Made by a program: the position numbers and the translations under genes. From Aquitalea aquatica (GTDB taxonomy: Bacteria; Pseudomonadota; Gammaproteobacteria; Burkholderiales; Chromobacteriaceae), in contig NZ_JACERN010000022.1 in the NCBI RefSeq assembly GCF_013911085.1, positions 248,001 through 312,000 on the forward strand: a stretch of 64,000 bases of DNA, written 5' to 3'. Positions 1-8,867 of the stretch are shown here, piece by piece. Below the pieces are notes generated by a model that was not told the DNA's origin, did not search any database, and was given only the letters and a program-made list of their open reading frames with translations. Positions within the stretch are counted from its first letter, which is position 1. Every line of letters starts with the position of its first letter.

Positions 1-1
1 C

Positions 2-631
2 GACAAGGACGCACGCTCGCTGATCGCCGTGCTGGAAAAGCTGATGCCACATCTGGACCAAGGCCTGCCGGTGCGCTCGCTCAAGCTGTCCGATGAAGAA
101 ATCACCATCATCAAGCCCTTGTGCCTGCTCACCATCAAGCCAGCCATGTATGTGGCCAACGTGTCCGAAGACGGCTTCAAGAACAATGCCTACCTGGACA
201 AGCTGCAAGCACTGGGCGAGCGTGAAGGCGCGCCGGTGGTGGCATTGTGCGCCGCTATCGAAAGCGAAATTGCCGATCTGGAAGACGCGGACAAGACTGA
301 GTTCCTGGCGGAAATGGGCCTGGAAGAGCCGGGTCTTGACCGTCTGATCCGTGCTGGCTACAAGCTGCTGGGCCTGCAAACCTACTTCACCGCCGGGGTG
401 AAGGAAGTACGCGCCTGGACCATCCACGTGGGCGATACCGCCCCGCAGGCTGCCGGTGTGATCCACACCGACTTCGAACGCGGCTTCATCCGCGCCCAGA
501 CCATTGCCTATAACGATTTCGTCACCCTGGGTGGCGAAGCCAAGGCCAAGGAAGCTGGCAAGATGCGCTCGGAAGGCAAGGAATACGTGGTGCAGGATGG
601 TGACGTGATGAATTTCCTGTTCAACGTCTAA
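2..631 (+). CDS. ychF: Redox-regulated ATPase YchF, C-terminal part
   Basis: Only the last 209 codons are in the window; the reading frame is open from base 2 and the start lies outside. The visible part ends with the TGS domain typical of YchF/OLA1: the segments [27 protein letters not shown] and the terminal DVMNFLFNV are family hallmarks. YchF is an Obg-related P-loop protein that prefers ATP and binds ribosomes; its nucleotide-binding motifs would be upstream and cannot be checked here. A strong hairpin terminator follows the stop. Identity is confident from these C-terminal motifs alone. Confidence 0.93.
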   Translation, partial: DKDARSLIAVLEKLMPHLDQGLPVRSLKLSDEEITIIKPLCLLTIKPAMYVANVSEDGFKNNAYLDKLQALGEREGAPVVALCAAIESEIADLEDADKTEFLAEMGLEEPGLDRLIRAGYKLLGLQTYFTAGVKEVRAWTIHVGDTAPQAAGVIHTDFERGFIRAQTIAYNDFVTLGGEAKAKEAGKMRSEGKEYVVQDGDVMNFLFNV

Positions 632-663
632 GTTAGCTGCGGCTTTGGCCGCTGTTGCATGTG

Positions 664-700
664 AAACGCCCCTGGATGGTTCATCCCAGGGGCGTTTTGT
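664..700 (+). terminator. Rho-independent terminator after ychF
   Basis: Twelve-base arms AAACGCCCCTGG and CCAGGGGCGTTT enclose a 10-base loop and are followed by a short T-run, 34 bases after the ychF stop. It also lies just beyond the 3' end of the opposing gene at 735, so it may serve both strands. Confidence 0.85.
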
Positions 701-734
701 TTGGTGGGGTGTTAGCTGGCTTGGTGCGGCTGGC

Positions 735-2441
735 TTAATGCTCGGCACAGCGCATGATGGCGCGGTCGTTGGGCAGGCTCAGACAGTGTCTGAGGTCGCG
801 TTGCGGGCCGGGCAGGGCATGGTGTGCTGTGGCCGGTTTGGCCGGTGCGGCCTGACTGGTGGCTGCCGGTGCGGCGGCTTCGGCTGGTGCTGGGCTGGGC
901 TTGGGGCTTGCCGGAGCGGTATGGACGGCTTGGTTATCGGCCGGCGCAGCTGGCGCGATAGCTGGGGTGGCCGCTGGGGTGGCGGCAACGGATGGGAGCG
1001 GGGTGATGGGCGCGGCGGGGGCCGGCTGAACCGGTGCGCCGTTCATGCCACTCATGCCACTCATGCCGGCCATGGCTGCCGGCAGATTGAGTGGCTGGCC
1101 GTTGGCCTTGATGCCGCTGCCGTCAATCTGCAGGCTGCTGCTGATGAACTTGCCATCGTCCTTGATCAGCCCCTGTGCTTGCCATTGCGCGAGCATGGCA
1201 TCGGCGCTTGCCCTTGCCTGGGCGGTTTGTCCGAGGCCACCGCTGCGGGGGAGCAGGCCATCGAGCAGACTACGCTCCAGAGTCATGCCGGCTTGCAGGC
1301 TGCTGCGGCGCTGTCCTTGTGCGGCCAGCCACGCCAGGGTGATGTCGGCCGGTTTGACGCCGGAGCCATCGAAACTGATGGCGAAGTTGGCCTTGAAACT
1401 GCCTTGTGGCATGTGGAAGGACAGGCGGTCCAGCTTGAAATTGGGGGATTGGGCCAGGAAGCCGCCCATGTATTTGTAGACCAGTGCCATGGATGCCTGC
1501 TGCATGGCGGCAGGGTTGGCGCGTAGATCGGCACGGTTGTTCAATGTCAGCGCTTCGGTTTGCCAGGCGGTCAGCGTCTGTTTGTGCAGATTGTTATAGC
1601 TGAAATCGACGTCGATATTGTCCTGCTGGATGGGCTGTAGCCCGGGAGGAAGTCCGGACGGTGTCAGCTTGAGGCTGGACAAGTGGGTGCGGTAGCTGAT
1701 GTCGACATTGCCTGCCTTATCGCGCACGCTGACATCCAGATGGGCGGGGCCGAGCTGGGCCAGCGGCATGCTGTTGCTCAGCAGGCTGGCACTGTCGAAT
1801 TGTTGTGTCAGCTGCGAGGTCCACGGTTCATCCGGTGTGCTGAAGGCGGCCAGGCTGCCATTGAGCTTGAGATTGACCATGCTCAGCTCGATACCGCCAG
1901 CACTTGCTGGACCGGCGCGGTAGCTGATACCGGGCAGCGTAAGGTCGTATGTGATGGGCTGCCCGGGCTGGGTCCGCGTGGTACCGGCGATGCTGAAAGT
2001 GAGCGTGCCGGTCGGGCTGCTCAGTGTGACGTCCTGCCCGGAAATGTGGTTGGTGCTGCTGCCATCGGTAGAGCGAATGGTGTAAAGCTGCAGTGGCAAC
2101 GGTTGGCCTGCCTGGCCTTGGGCATCCAGTGGAGTGAGGGTGATGTCAGTGCGCGACCAGCGCACGAAGGGCAGGGGGAACTGGTTGACGTGAAAGTCGA
2201 ACTGCAAGGTTTGCAATTGATTGCTCAGCGGCAATTTCAGCAAGGCGCGGGCGCTGGAACTGAACCAGCCGCGATCAAACTGCTGCAGACTGAACACCGA
2301 CCCGGTGGCTGTGTTGGCCAGCGTGGCGAAGTCGCTGCGCATCTTGTCTTCGGTACGCATGCCAACAATGCCCGGGGCAATGCCGCACCACCCTGCTACG
2401 GCCAGCACCAGGATGGCGGCGGCTCCTTTGATCAGCTTCAT
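735..2441 (-). CDS. DUF945 (YdgA-like) family protein with Pro/Ala-rich tail
   Basis: The 568-residue product opens with a signal-anchor (MKLIKGAAAILVLAVAG) and continues with FDRGWFSSSA, a typical start of the DUF945/YdgA family of large periplasmic or membrane-anchored proteins of unknown biochemical role. The DUF945 body covers roughly residues 25-455. It is followed by about 100 residues very rich in Pro and Ala, containing short GMSGMSGMNG repeats, and ends with LRHCLSLPNDRAIMRCAEH, which carries two cysteines. The start at 2441 has a good ribosome site (GGGAGA). The gene stands alone and divergent from the exporter at 2756. Function is not known; the tail looks like a periplasmic linker to a small terminal module. 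Confidence 0.8.
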   Translation of the reverse strand: MKLIKGAAAILVLAVAGWCGIAPGIVGMRTEDKMRSDFATLANTATGSVFSLQQFDRGWFSSSARALLKLPLSNQLQTLQFDFHVNQFPLPFVRWSRTDITLTPLDAQGQAGQPLPLQLYTIRSTDGSSTNHISGQDVTLSSPTGTLTFSIAGTTRTQPGQPITYDLTLPGISYRAGPASAGGIELSMVNLKLNGSLAAFSTPDEPWTSQLTQQFDSASLLSNSMPLAQLGPAHLDVSVRDKAGNVDISYRTHLSSLKLTPSGLPPGLQPIQQDNIDVDFSYNNLHKQTLTAWQTEALTLNNRADLRANPAAMQQASMALVYKYMGGFLAQSPNFKLDRLSFHMPQGSFKANFAISFDGSGVKPADITLAWLAAQGQRRSSLQAGMTLERSLLDGLLPRSGGLGQTAQARASADAMLAQWQAQGLIKDDGKFISSSLQIDGSGIKANGQPLNLPAAMAGMSGMSGMNGAPVQPAPAAPITPLPSVAATPAATPAIAPAAPADNQAVHTAPASPKPSPAPAEAAAPAATSQAAPAKPATAHHALPGPQRDLRHCLSLPNDRAIMRCAEH

Positions 2442-2535
2442 GTTTTCTCCCTGCAGCAGTGGATGCTGGCTGCCTTGTCGGCTTATGCCGACAGACTAAC
2501 AGGGCTGCTGGCTGGCGGCCAGTCTGCTTGGAGCC

Positions 2536-2636
2536 GCTAACAAAAAACCTGCTGCCGTGTTGCGCCGCCTTGCCGTACTACTGCAACTGTCGGCTTCGGT
2601 GCGTCTTGTCCCAGGGCGCTGCGCTATTTTGTTAGC
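2536..2636. repeat. Short interspersed repeat, copy 1 (terminal inverted repeats GCTAACAAAA)
   Basis: A 101-bp element lies in the 314-bp gap between two divergent genes. Its ends are a perfect 10-bp inverted repeat, GCTAACAAAA and TTTTGTTAGC, extended after one base by GAGC/GCTC. The interior matches a second copy at 16173-16268: shared blocks include GCCGCCT, GCCGTAC, TCGGCT, CCCAG and CGCT.CG.TATT.TGTT. It carries no ORF and resembles a MITE or REP-like family. Apart from this element and the promoters of the flanking genes, I see nothing else in the gap. Confidence 0.65.
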
Positions 2637-2755
2637 TGCTCTTGGGATGCTGCGCGACTCAAGTTGTTGCCATTGCGGGAAAACCCGAGTGTTTTTCTTT
2701 GGTATCCAAGGCAGAATGGCGCCTGGCGTGTCGCCGATTTCCTGCGGAGCTGTTT

Positions 2756-3526
2756 ATGTCTACCTTGTCCCTGCCACTTCCCCTGCTGGCATTGATTGCC
2801 GCTGCAGGCTTGTATGCAGGCATTCAGAATGCGCTGGCCGGTGGCGGTTCTTTCATTACCTTTCCCGCCTTGTTATTGGCCGGGCTGAATCCGCTGGCGG
2901 CCAATATGAGCAGTACCATCGCACTGTTTCCCAGCCAGATCACCTCGGCGCTGGCCGGGCGCAAGCTGGTGGGCGGGGTAGGGCCAGTGCCGTTTCGGCA
3001 GCTGTTTGTGGTCAGCCTGATTGGCGGTGTGCTGGGGGCAATGTTATTGCTGTCGACGCCGGTGAGCATCTTTACCCGGCTGGTACCCTGGCTGGTGTTG
3101 TTTGCCACCAGCGTGTTTGCCTGGGGCAGTTTTCGCCGCAAGCCGGTGGTGGACCCGGATGCGCCGCCGCGTCATCTGCCCACTCCCTTGCTCTTGCTGA
3201 TTCAGGGGGCGATTGCCGTTTATGGCGGTTATTTTGGTGGTGGCATCGGGTTTTTGATGCTGGCCGCGCTCACCATTGCCGGTCAGCAGGTGCGGATGGC
3301 CACGGCCACCAAGAATGCACTGGCCATGACCATGAACGCCTCGGCCGTGGCGATCTTTGCCTTTTCTCCGTTGATCAACTGGTCGGCAGTGTTGGCGCTG
3401 GGCGCCGGTGGTATTGCCGGTGGCGTGGTGGGTGGCTGGCTGATGCACCGCCTGCCGGAGCGGCAGTTGCGCGGCTTTGTGGTGGTGGTGGGCAGCTTGC
3501 TGACTGTGTGGCTGTTTGTGCGTTGA
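2756..3526 (+). CDS. TauE/SafE family sulfite (anion) exporter
   Basis: A 256-residue hydrophobic protein with about eight predicted membrane segments and the two-repeat layout of the TauE/SafE (former DUF81) family; the glycine-rich AGIQNALAGGGSFITFPALLLAGL near the N-terminus and YGGYFGGGIGFLMLAAL in the second half are the duplicated family motifs. Members export sulfite, sulfoacetate or other small anions; the substrate here cannot be read from sequence. The start at 2756 is preferred over an upstream in-frame ATG because GGAG lies six bases before it and the hydrophobic segment begins at once. It is a single-gene unit. Confidence 0.85.
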   Translation: MSTLSLPLPLLALIAAAGLYAGIQNALAGGGSFITFPALLLAGLNPLAANMSSTIALFPSQITSALAGRKLVGGVGPVPFRQLFVVSLIGGVLGAMLLLSTPVSIFTRLVPWLVLFATSVFAWGSFRRKPVVDPDAPPRHLPTPLLLLIQGAIAVYGGYFGGGIGFLMLAALTIAGQQVRMATATKNALAMTMNASAVAIFAFSPLINWSAVLALGAGGIAGGVVGGWLMHRLPERQLRGFVVVVGSLLTVWLFVR

Positions 3527-3638
3527 AGTCGGCGTATGCTGTGTCCACTGTAGAAGTTGCTGGCTTGCCGGCGTGAGTATTGATATATTCCGCCTTTGAT
3601 TAAATTGTTTGTTTAAAATAACTCAGGGTTATTTTGAT

Positions 3639-4421
3639 ATGAAAAAAATTCTGCTGGCTACCCTTATCGCCACCTTCGCTGGCCACGCTCTGGCGGCGGA
3701 CCTGCTGGACACCGTGAAACAGCGCGGTACGCTGAAAATTGCCGTGGAAGGGACCTACCCGCCCTTTACCTTCAAGGATGCCAATCAGCAGCTCACCGGC
3801 TTTGATGTGGAAGTGGCTACCGAAGTGGCCAAGCGCCTGAAGGTCAAGCCGGAATTCACCACCGGCGAGTGGAGCGGCCTCTTGGCCGGCCTGCAGGCTG
3901 GCAAGTTTGACGTGGTGGTCAATCAGGTGGGCATTACCGACAAGCGCAAGGAAACTTTCGACTTTTCCCAGCCTTATACCTATTCCAGCGCCCAGCTGAT
4001 CGTGCGCAAGAACGAGAGCCGCGTGTTCAAGTCGCTGGATGACCTGAAAGGCAAGAAGGTTGGCGTGGGCCAGGGCAGCAACTATGCCGACATGGTGAAG
4101 GCGGTGAATGGCATCGAGGTGAAGGTGTATCCGTCGGCACCGGAAAACCTGCAGGATCTGGCCACCGGCCGTATCGACGCCGCGCTCAACGACAGCCTGC
4201 TGATTCCCTTTGCCATCAAGCAAGCCAAGCTGCCCTTGAAGGCTGGCCATCCGGTGGGTGACATCACCACCATGGGCATTCCGTTTGCCAAGAACAACCC
4301 CAAGTTCAAGCAGGCAGTGGACAAGGCCTTGAATGACATGAAGGCCGACGGCAGCTTCAAGAAGATTTCGGTCAAGTGGTTTGGTATTGATGTCTCCAAG
4401 GCGCCGACCGCTGCCAAGTAA
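3639..4421 (+). CDS. Amino-acid ABC transporter, periplasmic substrate-binding protein
   Basis: The 260-residue product has a classical signal peptide (MKKILLATLIATFAGHALA, cleavage about residue 20) followed by a family-3 solute-binding domain: TLKIAVEGTYPPFTFKD, LTGFDVEVATEVAKRL and VVNQVGITDKRKETFDFSQPY match cystine/polar-amino-acid binding proteins. It captures an amino acid, probably cystine or a related compound, for the permease encoded next. The ATG at 3639 is chosen over an upstream TTG because it begins the signal peptide. A perfect hairpin separates it from the permease, a usual way to make more binding protein than permease. Confidence 0.88.
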   Translation: MKKILLATLIATFAGHALAADLLDTVKQRGTLKIAVEGTYPPFTFKDANQQLTGFDVEVATEVAKRLKVKPEFTTGEWSGLLAGLQAGKFDVVVNQVGITDKRKETFDFSQPYTYSSAQLIVRKNESRVFKSLDDLKGKKVGVGQGSNYADMVKAVNGIEVKVYPSAPENLQDLATGRIDAALNDSLLIPFAIKQAKLPLKAGHPVGDITTMGIPFAKNNPKFKQAVDKALNDMKADGSFKKISVKWFGIDVSKAPTAAK

Positions 4422-4483
4422 GCGGGTCTGGCCCTCTGCGGGCATCGTGTTTTACCGTCAGTACCATTAGAATGTGCTGATTA

Positions 4484-4510
4484 CTGCGCCCCTGCCAGTC
4501 AGGGGCGCAG
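4484..4510 (+). terminator. Intercistronic hairpin (partial terminator or attenuator)
   Basis: A perfect 11-bp stem, CTGCGCCCCTG and CAGGGGCGCAG, with a CCAGT loop lies between the binding-protein and permease genes. The following CTGTTTCTG is only weakly T-rich, so it more likely stabilises the upstream mRNA or partly terminates than ends the operon. Confidence 0.65.
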
Positions 4511-4534
4511 CTGTTTCTGAATGGGGATGAATGC

Positions 4535-5194
4535 ATGGAATGGGCAGGACTGATCGAGGCCGCCTTGCCGGTGATGCTCAAGGGCGCGCTGTATACACTG
4601 CTGTTTGCGGTGGTGGCCATGGTGCTGGGTTTGCTGCTGGGCTTTGTGGTGGCTCTGCTGCGGGTGGGCAAGGTGCCGGTGCTGTCGCAGCTGGTGGCTT
4701 TTTACGTGAGCGCCATGCGTGGTACGCCGCTGCTGGTGCAGATTTTCGTGATTTATTACGGCTTGCCGGGCATCGGCATCGAACTGGAGCCGGTACCTGC
4801 CGGTGTGCTGGCGCTGACGCTGAACGTGGCGGCCTATCTGTCGGAAAGCCTGCGTGGCGGTATCGCCGGGGTTGAGCGCGGCCAGTGGGATGCCGGCCTG
4901 TCGCTGGGCTTGAGCTGGTGGCAGACCATGCGCTATATCGTGGCACCGCAAGCGCTGCGCCTGTCGGTGCCCAGCCTGTCCAACTCGCTGATCAGCCTGA
5001 TCAAGGACACCTCGCTGGTGTCGGTGATTACCGTGACCGAGCTGATGCTGGCCACCAAGGAAGTGATCGCCCAGACTTTCCAGCCCTTGCCGCTCTACCT
5101 CGGCGCGGCTGCACTGTACTGGATGATGAGCGCCAGCTTCGAGCGCCTGCAGAAGCGGGTGGAGCGCAAGCTGGAGCTGGCGCACCAGCGTTGA
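4535..5194 (+). CDS. Amino-acid ABC transporter permease (His/Glu/Gln/Arg/opine family)
   Basis: A 219-residue inner-membrane permease of the HisM/GltK-type family. The N-terminal segments match the family (ALYTLLFAVVAMVLGLLLGFVVALLRV, then YVSAMRGTPLLVQIFVIYYGLP), and the EAA-loop that docks the ATPase is present (ESLRGGIAGVERGQWDAGLSLG). The start at 4535 has GGGG spaced correctly upstream. It forms an operon with the binding protein at 3639. No ATP-binding subunit follows: the next gene is on the other strand and unrelated, so the ATPase must be encoded elsewhere or shared. Confidence 0.88.
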   Translation: MEWAGLIEAALPVMLKGALYTLLFAVVAMVLGLLLGFVVALLRVGKVPVLSQLVAFYVSAMRGTPLLVQIFVIYYGLPGIGIELEPVPAGVLALTLNVAAYLSESLRGGIAGVERGQWDAGLSLGLSWWQTMRYIVAPQALRLSVPSLSNSLISLIKDTSLVSVITVTELMLATKEVIAQTFQPLPLYLGAAALYWMMSASFERLQKRVERKLELAHQR

Positions 5195-5212
5195 GCCAGT
5201 GCCGGCAGGGGG

Positions 5213-5608
5213 CTAGGACAGGTATTCGGAAATCTCGATCAGGTTGTGATCGGGGTCGCGTACATAGACCGAGTTGATCTTGCCGGTGGCACCGGTACGC
5301 AGCACCGGGCCTTCGATAATGGCAATCTGCCTGGCTTGTAGCTGCTGGATGACCTCGGCCAGCGGCAGCTCGGCGATAAAGCACAGGTCAAGCGCGCCAG
5401 GTGTGGGCAGCTGGGCCTTGGGTTCGAACTCCTTGCCCTGCACATGGATATTGATCTTTTGCCGGCCAAAGCGCAGCGCCAGCCTTTCCACCGGTGGCGT
5501 GCCGCCGATGAAGCGTTCCAGCGTCATGCCCAGCCCATCGCAATAAAAAGCGATGCACTCATCCAGGCGGGCGGTGGTCAGTACGATGTGGTCAATCGCG
5601 GCAATCAT
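5213..5608 (-). CDS. VOC family protein (glyoxalase/dioxygenase fold)
   Basis: A 131-residue protein with the paired beta-alpha-beta-beta-beta layout of the vicinal-oxygen-chelate superfamily: IDHIVLTTARLDECIAFYCDGLGM at the N-terminus (metal-ligand His in DHIVL) and the closing VYVRDPDHNLIEISEYL with a conserved Glu near the C-terminus. Members include glyoxalase I, fosfomycin-resistance proteins and ring-cleaving dioxygenases; the substrate is not evident. The ATG at 5608 has GGAG upstream and is preferred to a longer reading that adds 53 low-complexity residues. It lies just downstream of the acyl-CoA ligase gene on the same strand and may be co-transcribed with it. Confidence 0.85.
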   Translation of the reverse strand: MIAAIDHIVLTTARLDECIAFYCDGLGMTLERFIGGTPPVERLALRFGRQKINIHVQGKEFEPKAQLPTPGALDLCFIAELPLAEVIQQLQARQIAIIEGPVLRTGATGKINSVYVRDPDHNLIEISEYLS

Positions 5609-5664
5609 GAAAGCTCCTGCGTGTTGGGCGCCAGCCGGGGCCGGCGCGCTAGCAGGCGCTGGGC

Positions 5665-7419
5665 TCAGGCGTGGCGGTACATATTGTCGATCAGGGCGCG
5701 GCAGCGTTCGCTGATTACCTTGCGCCGCAGCTTGAGTGTGGGGGCTAGTTCGCCGGCGTCCACGCACCAGGGCTTGTCCAGCAGGGAAAACTTCTTGATG
5801 TGCTCCCAGCTGCCGAAGTGCCGGTTGAAGCGTTTCACTTCGCGCTCGATCAGCTCGACGATGCGCGGATGCAGGCGCATCTCGCTATTGGTAGTGTAAG
5901 TGATGCCATGTTCCTGGCACCACTCCTGCAGCCGCTCATACAGGGGCACGATCAGGGCTGCGGCGAATTTTTGCCCGTCGCCCACCACCATGATCTGGTC
6001 GATATAGGCGGATTCCTTCAGCTTGTTTTCCAGCAATTGCGGGGCGATGTATTTGCCGTTACTGGTCTTGAACATTTCCTTCTTGCGGTCGGTAATGCGC
6101 AGATAACCCTGCTCCAGTACGCCGATATCACCGGTATGCAGCCAGCCATCCTGTACGGTTGCGGCGGTGAGTGCCGGCTCCTTGTAATAGCCCACCATCA
6201 CATTTGGCCCGCGCACCAGGATTTCACCATCATCAGCCAGTTTCAGCTCCACGCCCTTGAGCGGAATGCCGACGCTGCCAATGCGTACGTCTTTTGCGAC
6301 AAAGGGATTGGCGCTGATCACCGGCGCGGTTTCGCTCATGCCATAGCCTTCGGCCACGGCAATGCCGCTGGCCCACAGCAGGCGCGCCAGCCGTGGCTGC
6401 AGTGCGGCCGAGCCGACATTCACCCAGCGCAGCTCGCCGCCCATGGCGGCACGCCACTTGCGGTAGACCAGCCGGTCGGCAAGCGCGTGTTGCAGCGCAG
6501 CCAGGCCGCGTGGCGCTTGATCCGGCTGATAGGCTTCGGCACGGCTAATCGCCCACAGGTAGAGGCGGCGGCGCCAGCCAGCCAGTTCCTTGGTTTTGCC
6601 CACCAGTTTTTCATGCACTTTTTCCAGCACGCGCGGTACTGCGCTGAAAGTATGCGGCCGTACTTCGCTCAGGCTGGTGGACAGGGTGTCGACGCTGGCA
6701 AAATACACAGCGGTACCGGTGAGCAGGTAATACAGCACGCCGGCGCGCTCGAAGATATGCGACAGCGGCAGGAAACTCAGCGCCCGGCATTGGCCTGGCG
6801 GCAAGCGGGTGTGCTCGGCGGTGGCGATGACGGTGCTGACCACATTGCGGTGCGACAACATCACACCCTTGGCGCGACCGGTGGTGCCCGAGGTATAGAT
6901 GATGGTGAACACGTCGTCGGCCTGGATGCTGCTGCGTAGCGCAGCCAGCTGGCGCAGGTCGCCATGGCGGCCGGCCTCGCGCAGCTCGGTCCAGCATGGC
7001 AGCCCGGTCAGCGGGTTCAGCGCGTACAGCGGGCAGCTGCGTCCATCCAGCGCCTGCGCCAGCTTCTTGTACAAGGCAGCGCTGCCGACGAAGGCCAGCT
7101 TGACCTCGGCATGAGCCAGGATATAGCGTGCATCATCCAGCGTGCAGGTGGGGTAGAGCGGTACACTGATGGCCCCGATTTGTTGCAGGGCGAGATCGAC
7201 AATGGTCCAGGCCGGGCAGTTGTCGGCGGCGATGGCTACTTTGTCACCGCGTACCATGCCCAGTTGCAGCAGGCCCAGGCTGACGGCATTGACCGCCTCC
7301 ATCACGTCGGCGCTGCTGAGCGACTGCCATTGCTGGCCGGTTTTGGCAGACAGGCAATCTGCGCGCGGCAGGGTTTCCAGTTGGTGAAAGAGAATGTCAA
7401 AAGCGCGTTCTAGCTTCAT
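5665..7419 (-). CDS. Long-chain acyl-CoA synthetase (AMP-binding, FAA1/FadD-like)
   Basis: The 584-residue protein belongs to the ANL adenylating superfamily. The P-loop motif IIYTSGTTGRAKGVMLSHRN is near residue 175, LPLSHIFERAG follows, then the A5 motif EGYGMSETAPVIS and the A7/A8 region GWLHTGDIGVLEQGYLRITDRKKEMFKTSNGKYIAP. The last is the long-chain (FAA1/LACS-type) form rather than a short-chain one. It activates fatty acids to acyl-CoA at the membrane for beta-oxidation or lipid synthesis. The gene is monocistronic or paired with the VOC gene downstream, and is divergent from the transsulfuration gene at 7650. Chain-length preference is inferred from family only. Confidence 0.88.
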   Translation of the reverse strand: MKLERAFDILFHQLETLPRADCLSAKTGQQWQSLSSADVMEAVNAVSLGLLQLGMVRGDKVAIAADNCPAWTIVDLALQQIGAISVPLYPTCTLDDARYILAHAEVKLAFVGSAALYKKLAQALDGRSCPLYALNPLTGLPCWTELREAGRHGDLRQLAALRSSIQADDVFTIIYTSGTTGRAKGVMLSHRNVVSTVIATAEHTRLPPGQCRALSFLPLSHIFERAGVLYYLLTGTAVYFASVDTLSTSLSEVRPHTFSAVPRVLEKVHEKLVGKTKELAGWRRRLYLWAISRAEAYQPDQAPRGLAALQHALADRLVYRKWRAAMGGELRWVNVGSAALQPRLARLLWASGIAVAEGYGMSETAPVISANPFVAKDVRIGSVGIPLKGVELKLADDGEILVRGPNVMVGYYKEPALTAATVQDGWLHTGDIGVLEQGYLRITDRKKEMFKTSNGKYIAPQLLENKLKESAYIDQIMVVGDGQKFAAALIVPLYERLQEWCQEHGITYTTNSEMRLHPRIVELIEREVKRFNRHFGSWEHIKKFSLLDKPWCVDAGELAPTLKLRRKVISERCRALIDNMYRHA

Positions 7420-7649
7420 TCGTACAGCCGTTTGAATCTGAAACGGCGAAAAATAGCCCCAATCGCTGACGCTGTAAAGAAAATTGCGGCTGATTATTGG
7501 GAATAATCAAGAAAATGCCGGCAAGCTGCCGGGTTTTGCAGTGATCGTGCTTTTATTCATGCCAGCGGTATGGTCTGCCCATGCGGGCCATTCCAGCCGT
7601 TGGCGGCGGGCTGCCGCAACATGCAGCAGCGAAAAATCAGGAATACATC

Positions 7650-8795
7650 ATGAAATTTGCCACCAAAACCATCCACTCCGGTCATGACAGCAGCCAGCAC
7701 AGCCGCGCGGTGATGCCGCCGATCTACCAGACTTCGGTGTTCGAGTTTGCCGAAATCGGCGAGCAACTGCCCTTTGCCTATGCCCGCACCGGCACCCCCA
7801 CCCGCGCCGCGCTGGAAAGCTGCCTGGCCAGCCTGGAAAACGCCCAGCATGGCCTGGCTTTTGCCAGCGGTATGGCGGCCATCGACGCCGTGCTGCGTGC
7901 CACGCTTAAGCCGGGCGATGAAGTCATTGCCGTGGCCGACCTGTACGGCGGCGCCTACCGCCTGTTGACCAAGGTGATGGAGCCGGCCGGCATCACCGTG
8001 ACCTTTGCCGACCTCACCGACACCGCCAATCTGGCTGCCATCATCAGCCCACGCACCAAGCTGCTGTGGCTGGAATCGCCCACCAACCCCTTGCTGAATC
8101 TGGTGGACATCAGCGCGCTGTCGGCGATTGCCCACCAGCATGGCACCAAGGTGGCGGTGGACAGCACCTTCGCCACGCCTTATCTGCAAAACCCGCTGGA
8201 TCTGGGGGCTGATATCGTGGTGCATTCCGCCACCAAATACCTGGGTGGCCACTCCGACGTGCTGCTAGGGCTGGTGGCGGTCAATGACCAGCAGCTGTTT
8301 ACCGACATCAAGTTCATCCAGAACTCGGCCGGTGGCGTGCCAGGGCCGCAGGATTGCTTCCTCACCCTGCGCGGCATCAAGACCCTGCACCTGCGCATGG
8401 ATCGCCACTGCGACAATGCCGAGCAAGTGGCGGCCTTTTTGCAGGGCCACCCCAAGGTGGAAAAGGTGTTCTTCCCCGGCTTTGCCGACCATCCCGGCCA
8501 TGAAATTGCCAAGCAGCAGATGCGCCGTTTTGGCGGCATCATCACCATCTGGCTGAAAGAAGACAGCCGCGCCGAAGCCAGCCGCGTCGCCAGCAAGCTG
8601 CAGCTGTTTGCCCTGGCCGAGTCACTGGGTGGGGTGGAGTCGCTGGTCAATCACAGCTACACCATGTCGCATGGCGGCATGCCGCCGGAACAGAAGGCCG
8701 CGCTGGGTATTCGCGAAGGTGGGCTGCGCCTGTCCATCGGCGTGGAAGACATCGAAGACATCCTGGCGGATCTGGCCCAGGCGCTGGCTGACTGA
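7650..8795 (+). CDS. Trans-sulfuration PLP enzyme (cystathionine gamma-synthase/lyase family)
   Basis: A 381-residue Cys/Met-metabolism PLP enzyme. Family signatures are visible in order: TKTIHSGHDSSQHSRAVMPPIYQTS, YARTGTPTR, ASGMAAIDAVL (phosphate loop), LWLESPTNPLL, VDSTFATPYLQNPLDLGADIVVHSATKYLGGHSD with the Schiff-base lysine in SATKY, and SLGGVESLVNHSYTMSHGG. The family includes cystathionine gamma-synthase, cystathionine gamma- and beta-lyases, methionine gamma-lyase and O-succinylhomoserine sulfhydrylase; sequence alone does not choose between them, so no symbol is given. The ATG at 7650 has AGGA upstream and fits the family N-terminus. It makes or breaks the C-S bonds linking cysteine and methionine. 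Confidence 0.85.
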   Translation: MKFATKTIHSGHDSSQHSRAVMPPIYQTSVFEFAEIGEQLPFAYARTGTPTRAALESCLASLENAQHGLAFASGMAAIDAVLRATLKPGDEVIAVADLYGGAYRLLTKVMEPAGITVTFADLTDTANLAAIISPRTKLLWLESPTNPLLNLVDISALSAIAHQHGTKVAVDSTFATPYLQNPLDLGADIVVHSATKYLGGHSDVLLGLVAVNDQQLFTDIKFIQNSAGGVPGPQDCFLTLRGIKTLHLRMDRHCDNAEQVAAFLQGHPKVEKVFFPGFADHPGHEIAKQQMRRFGGIITIWLKEDSRAEASRVASKLQLFALAESLGGVESLVNHSYTMSHGGMPPEQKAALGIREGGLRLSIGVEDIEDILADLAQALAD

Positions 8796-8867
8796 TGTGG
8801 TGGTGGGTAGCGGGCCGGATGCGGCTTGCTGCCCTTGGCTTGCCGCAGGCGGCCTGTTGCGCTAAAT

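Noticed and set aside
3600-4445. 281-codon minus-strand frame over the amino-acid binding-protein gene
   Set aside because: It is the shadow of a gene with signal peptide and clear family motifs on the other strand.
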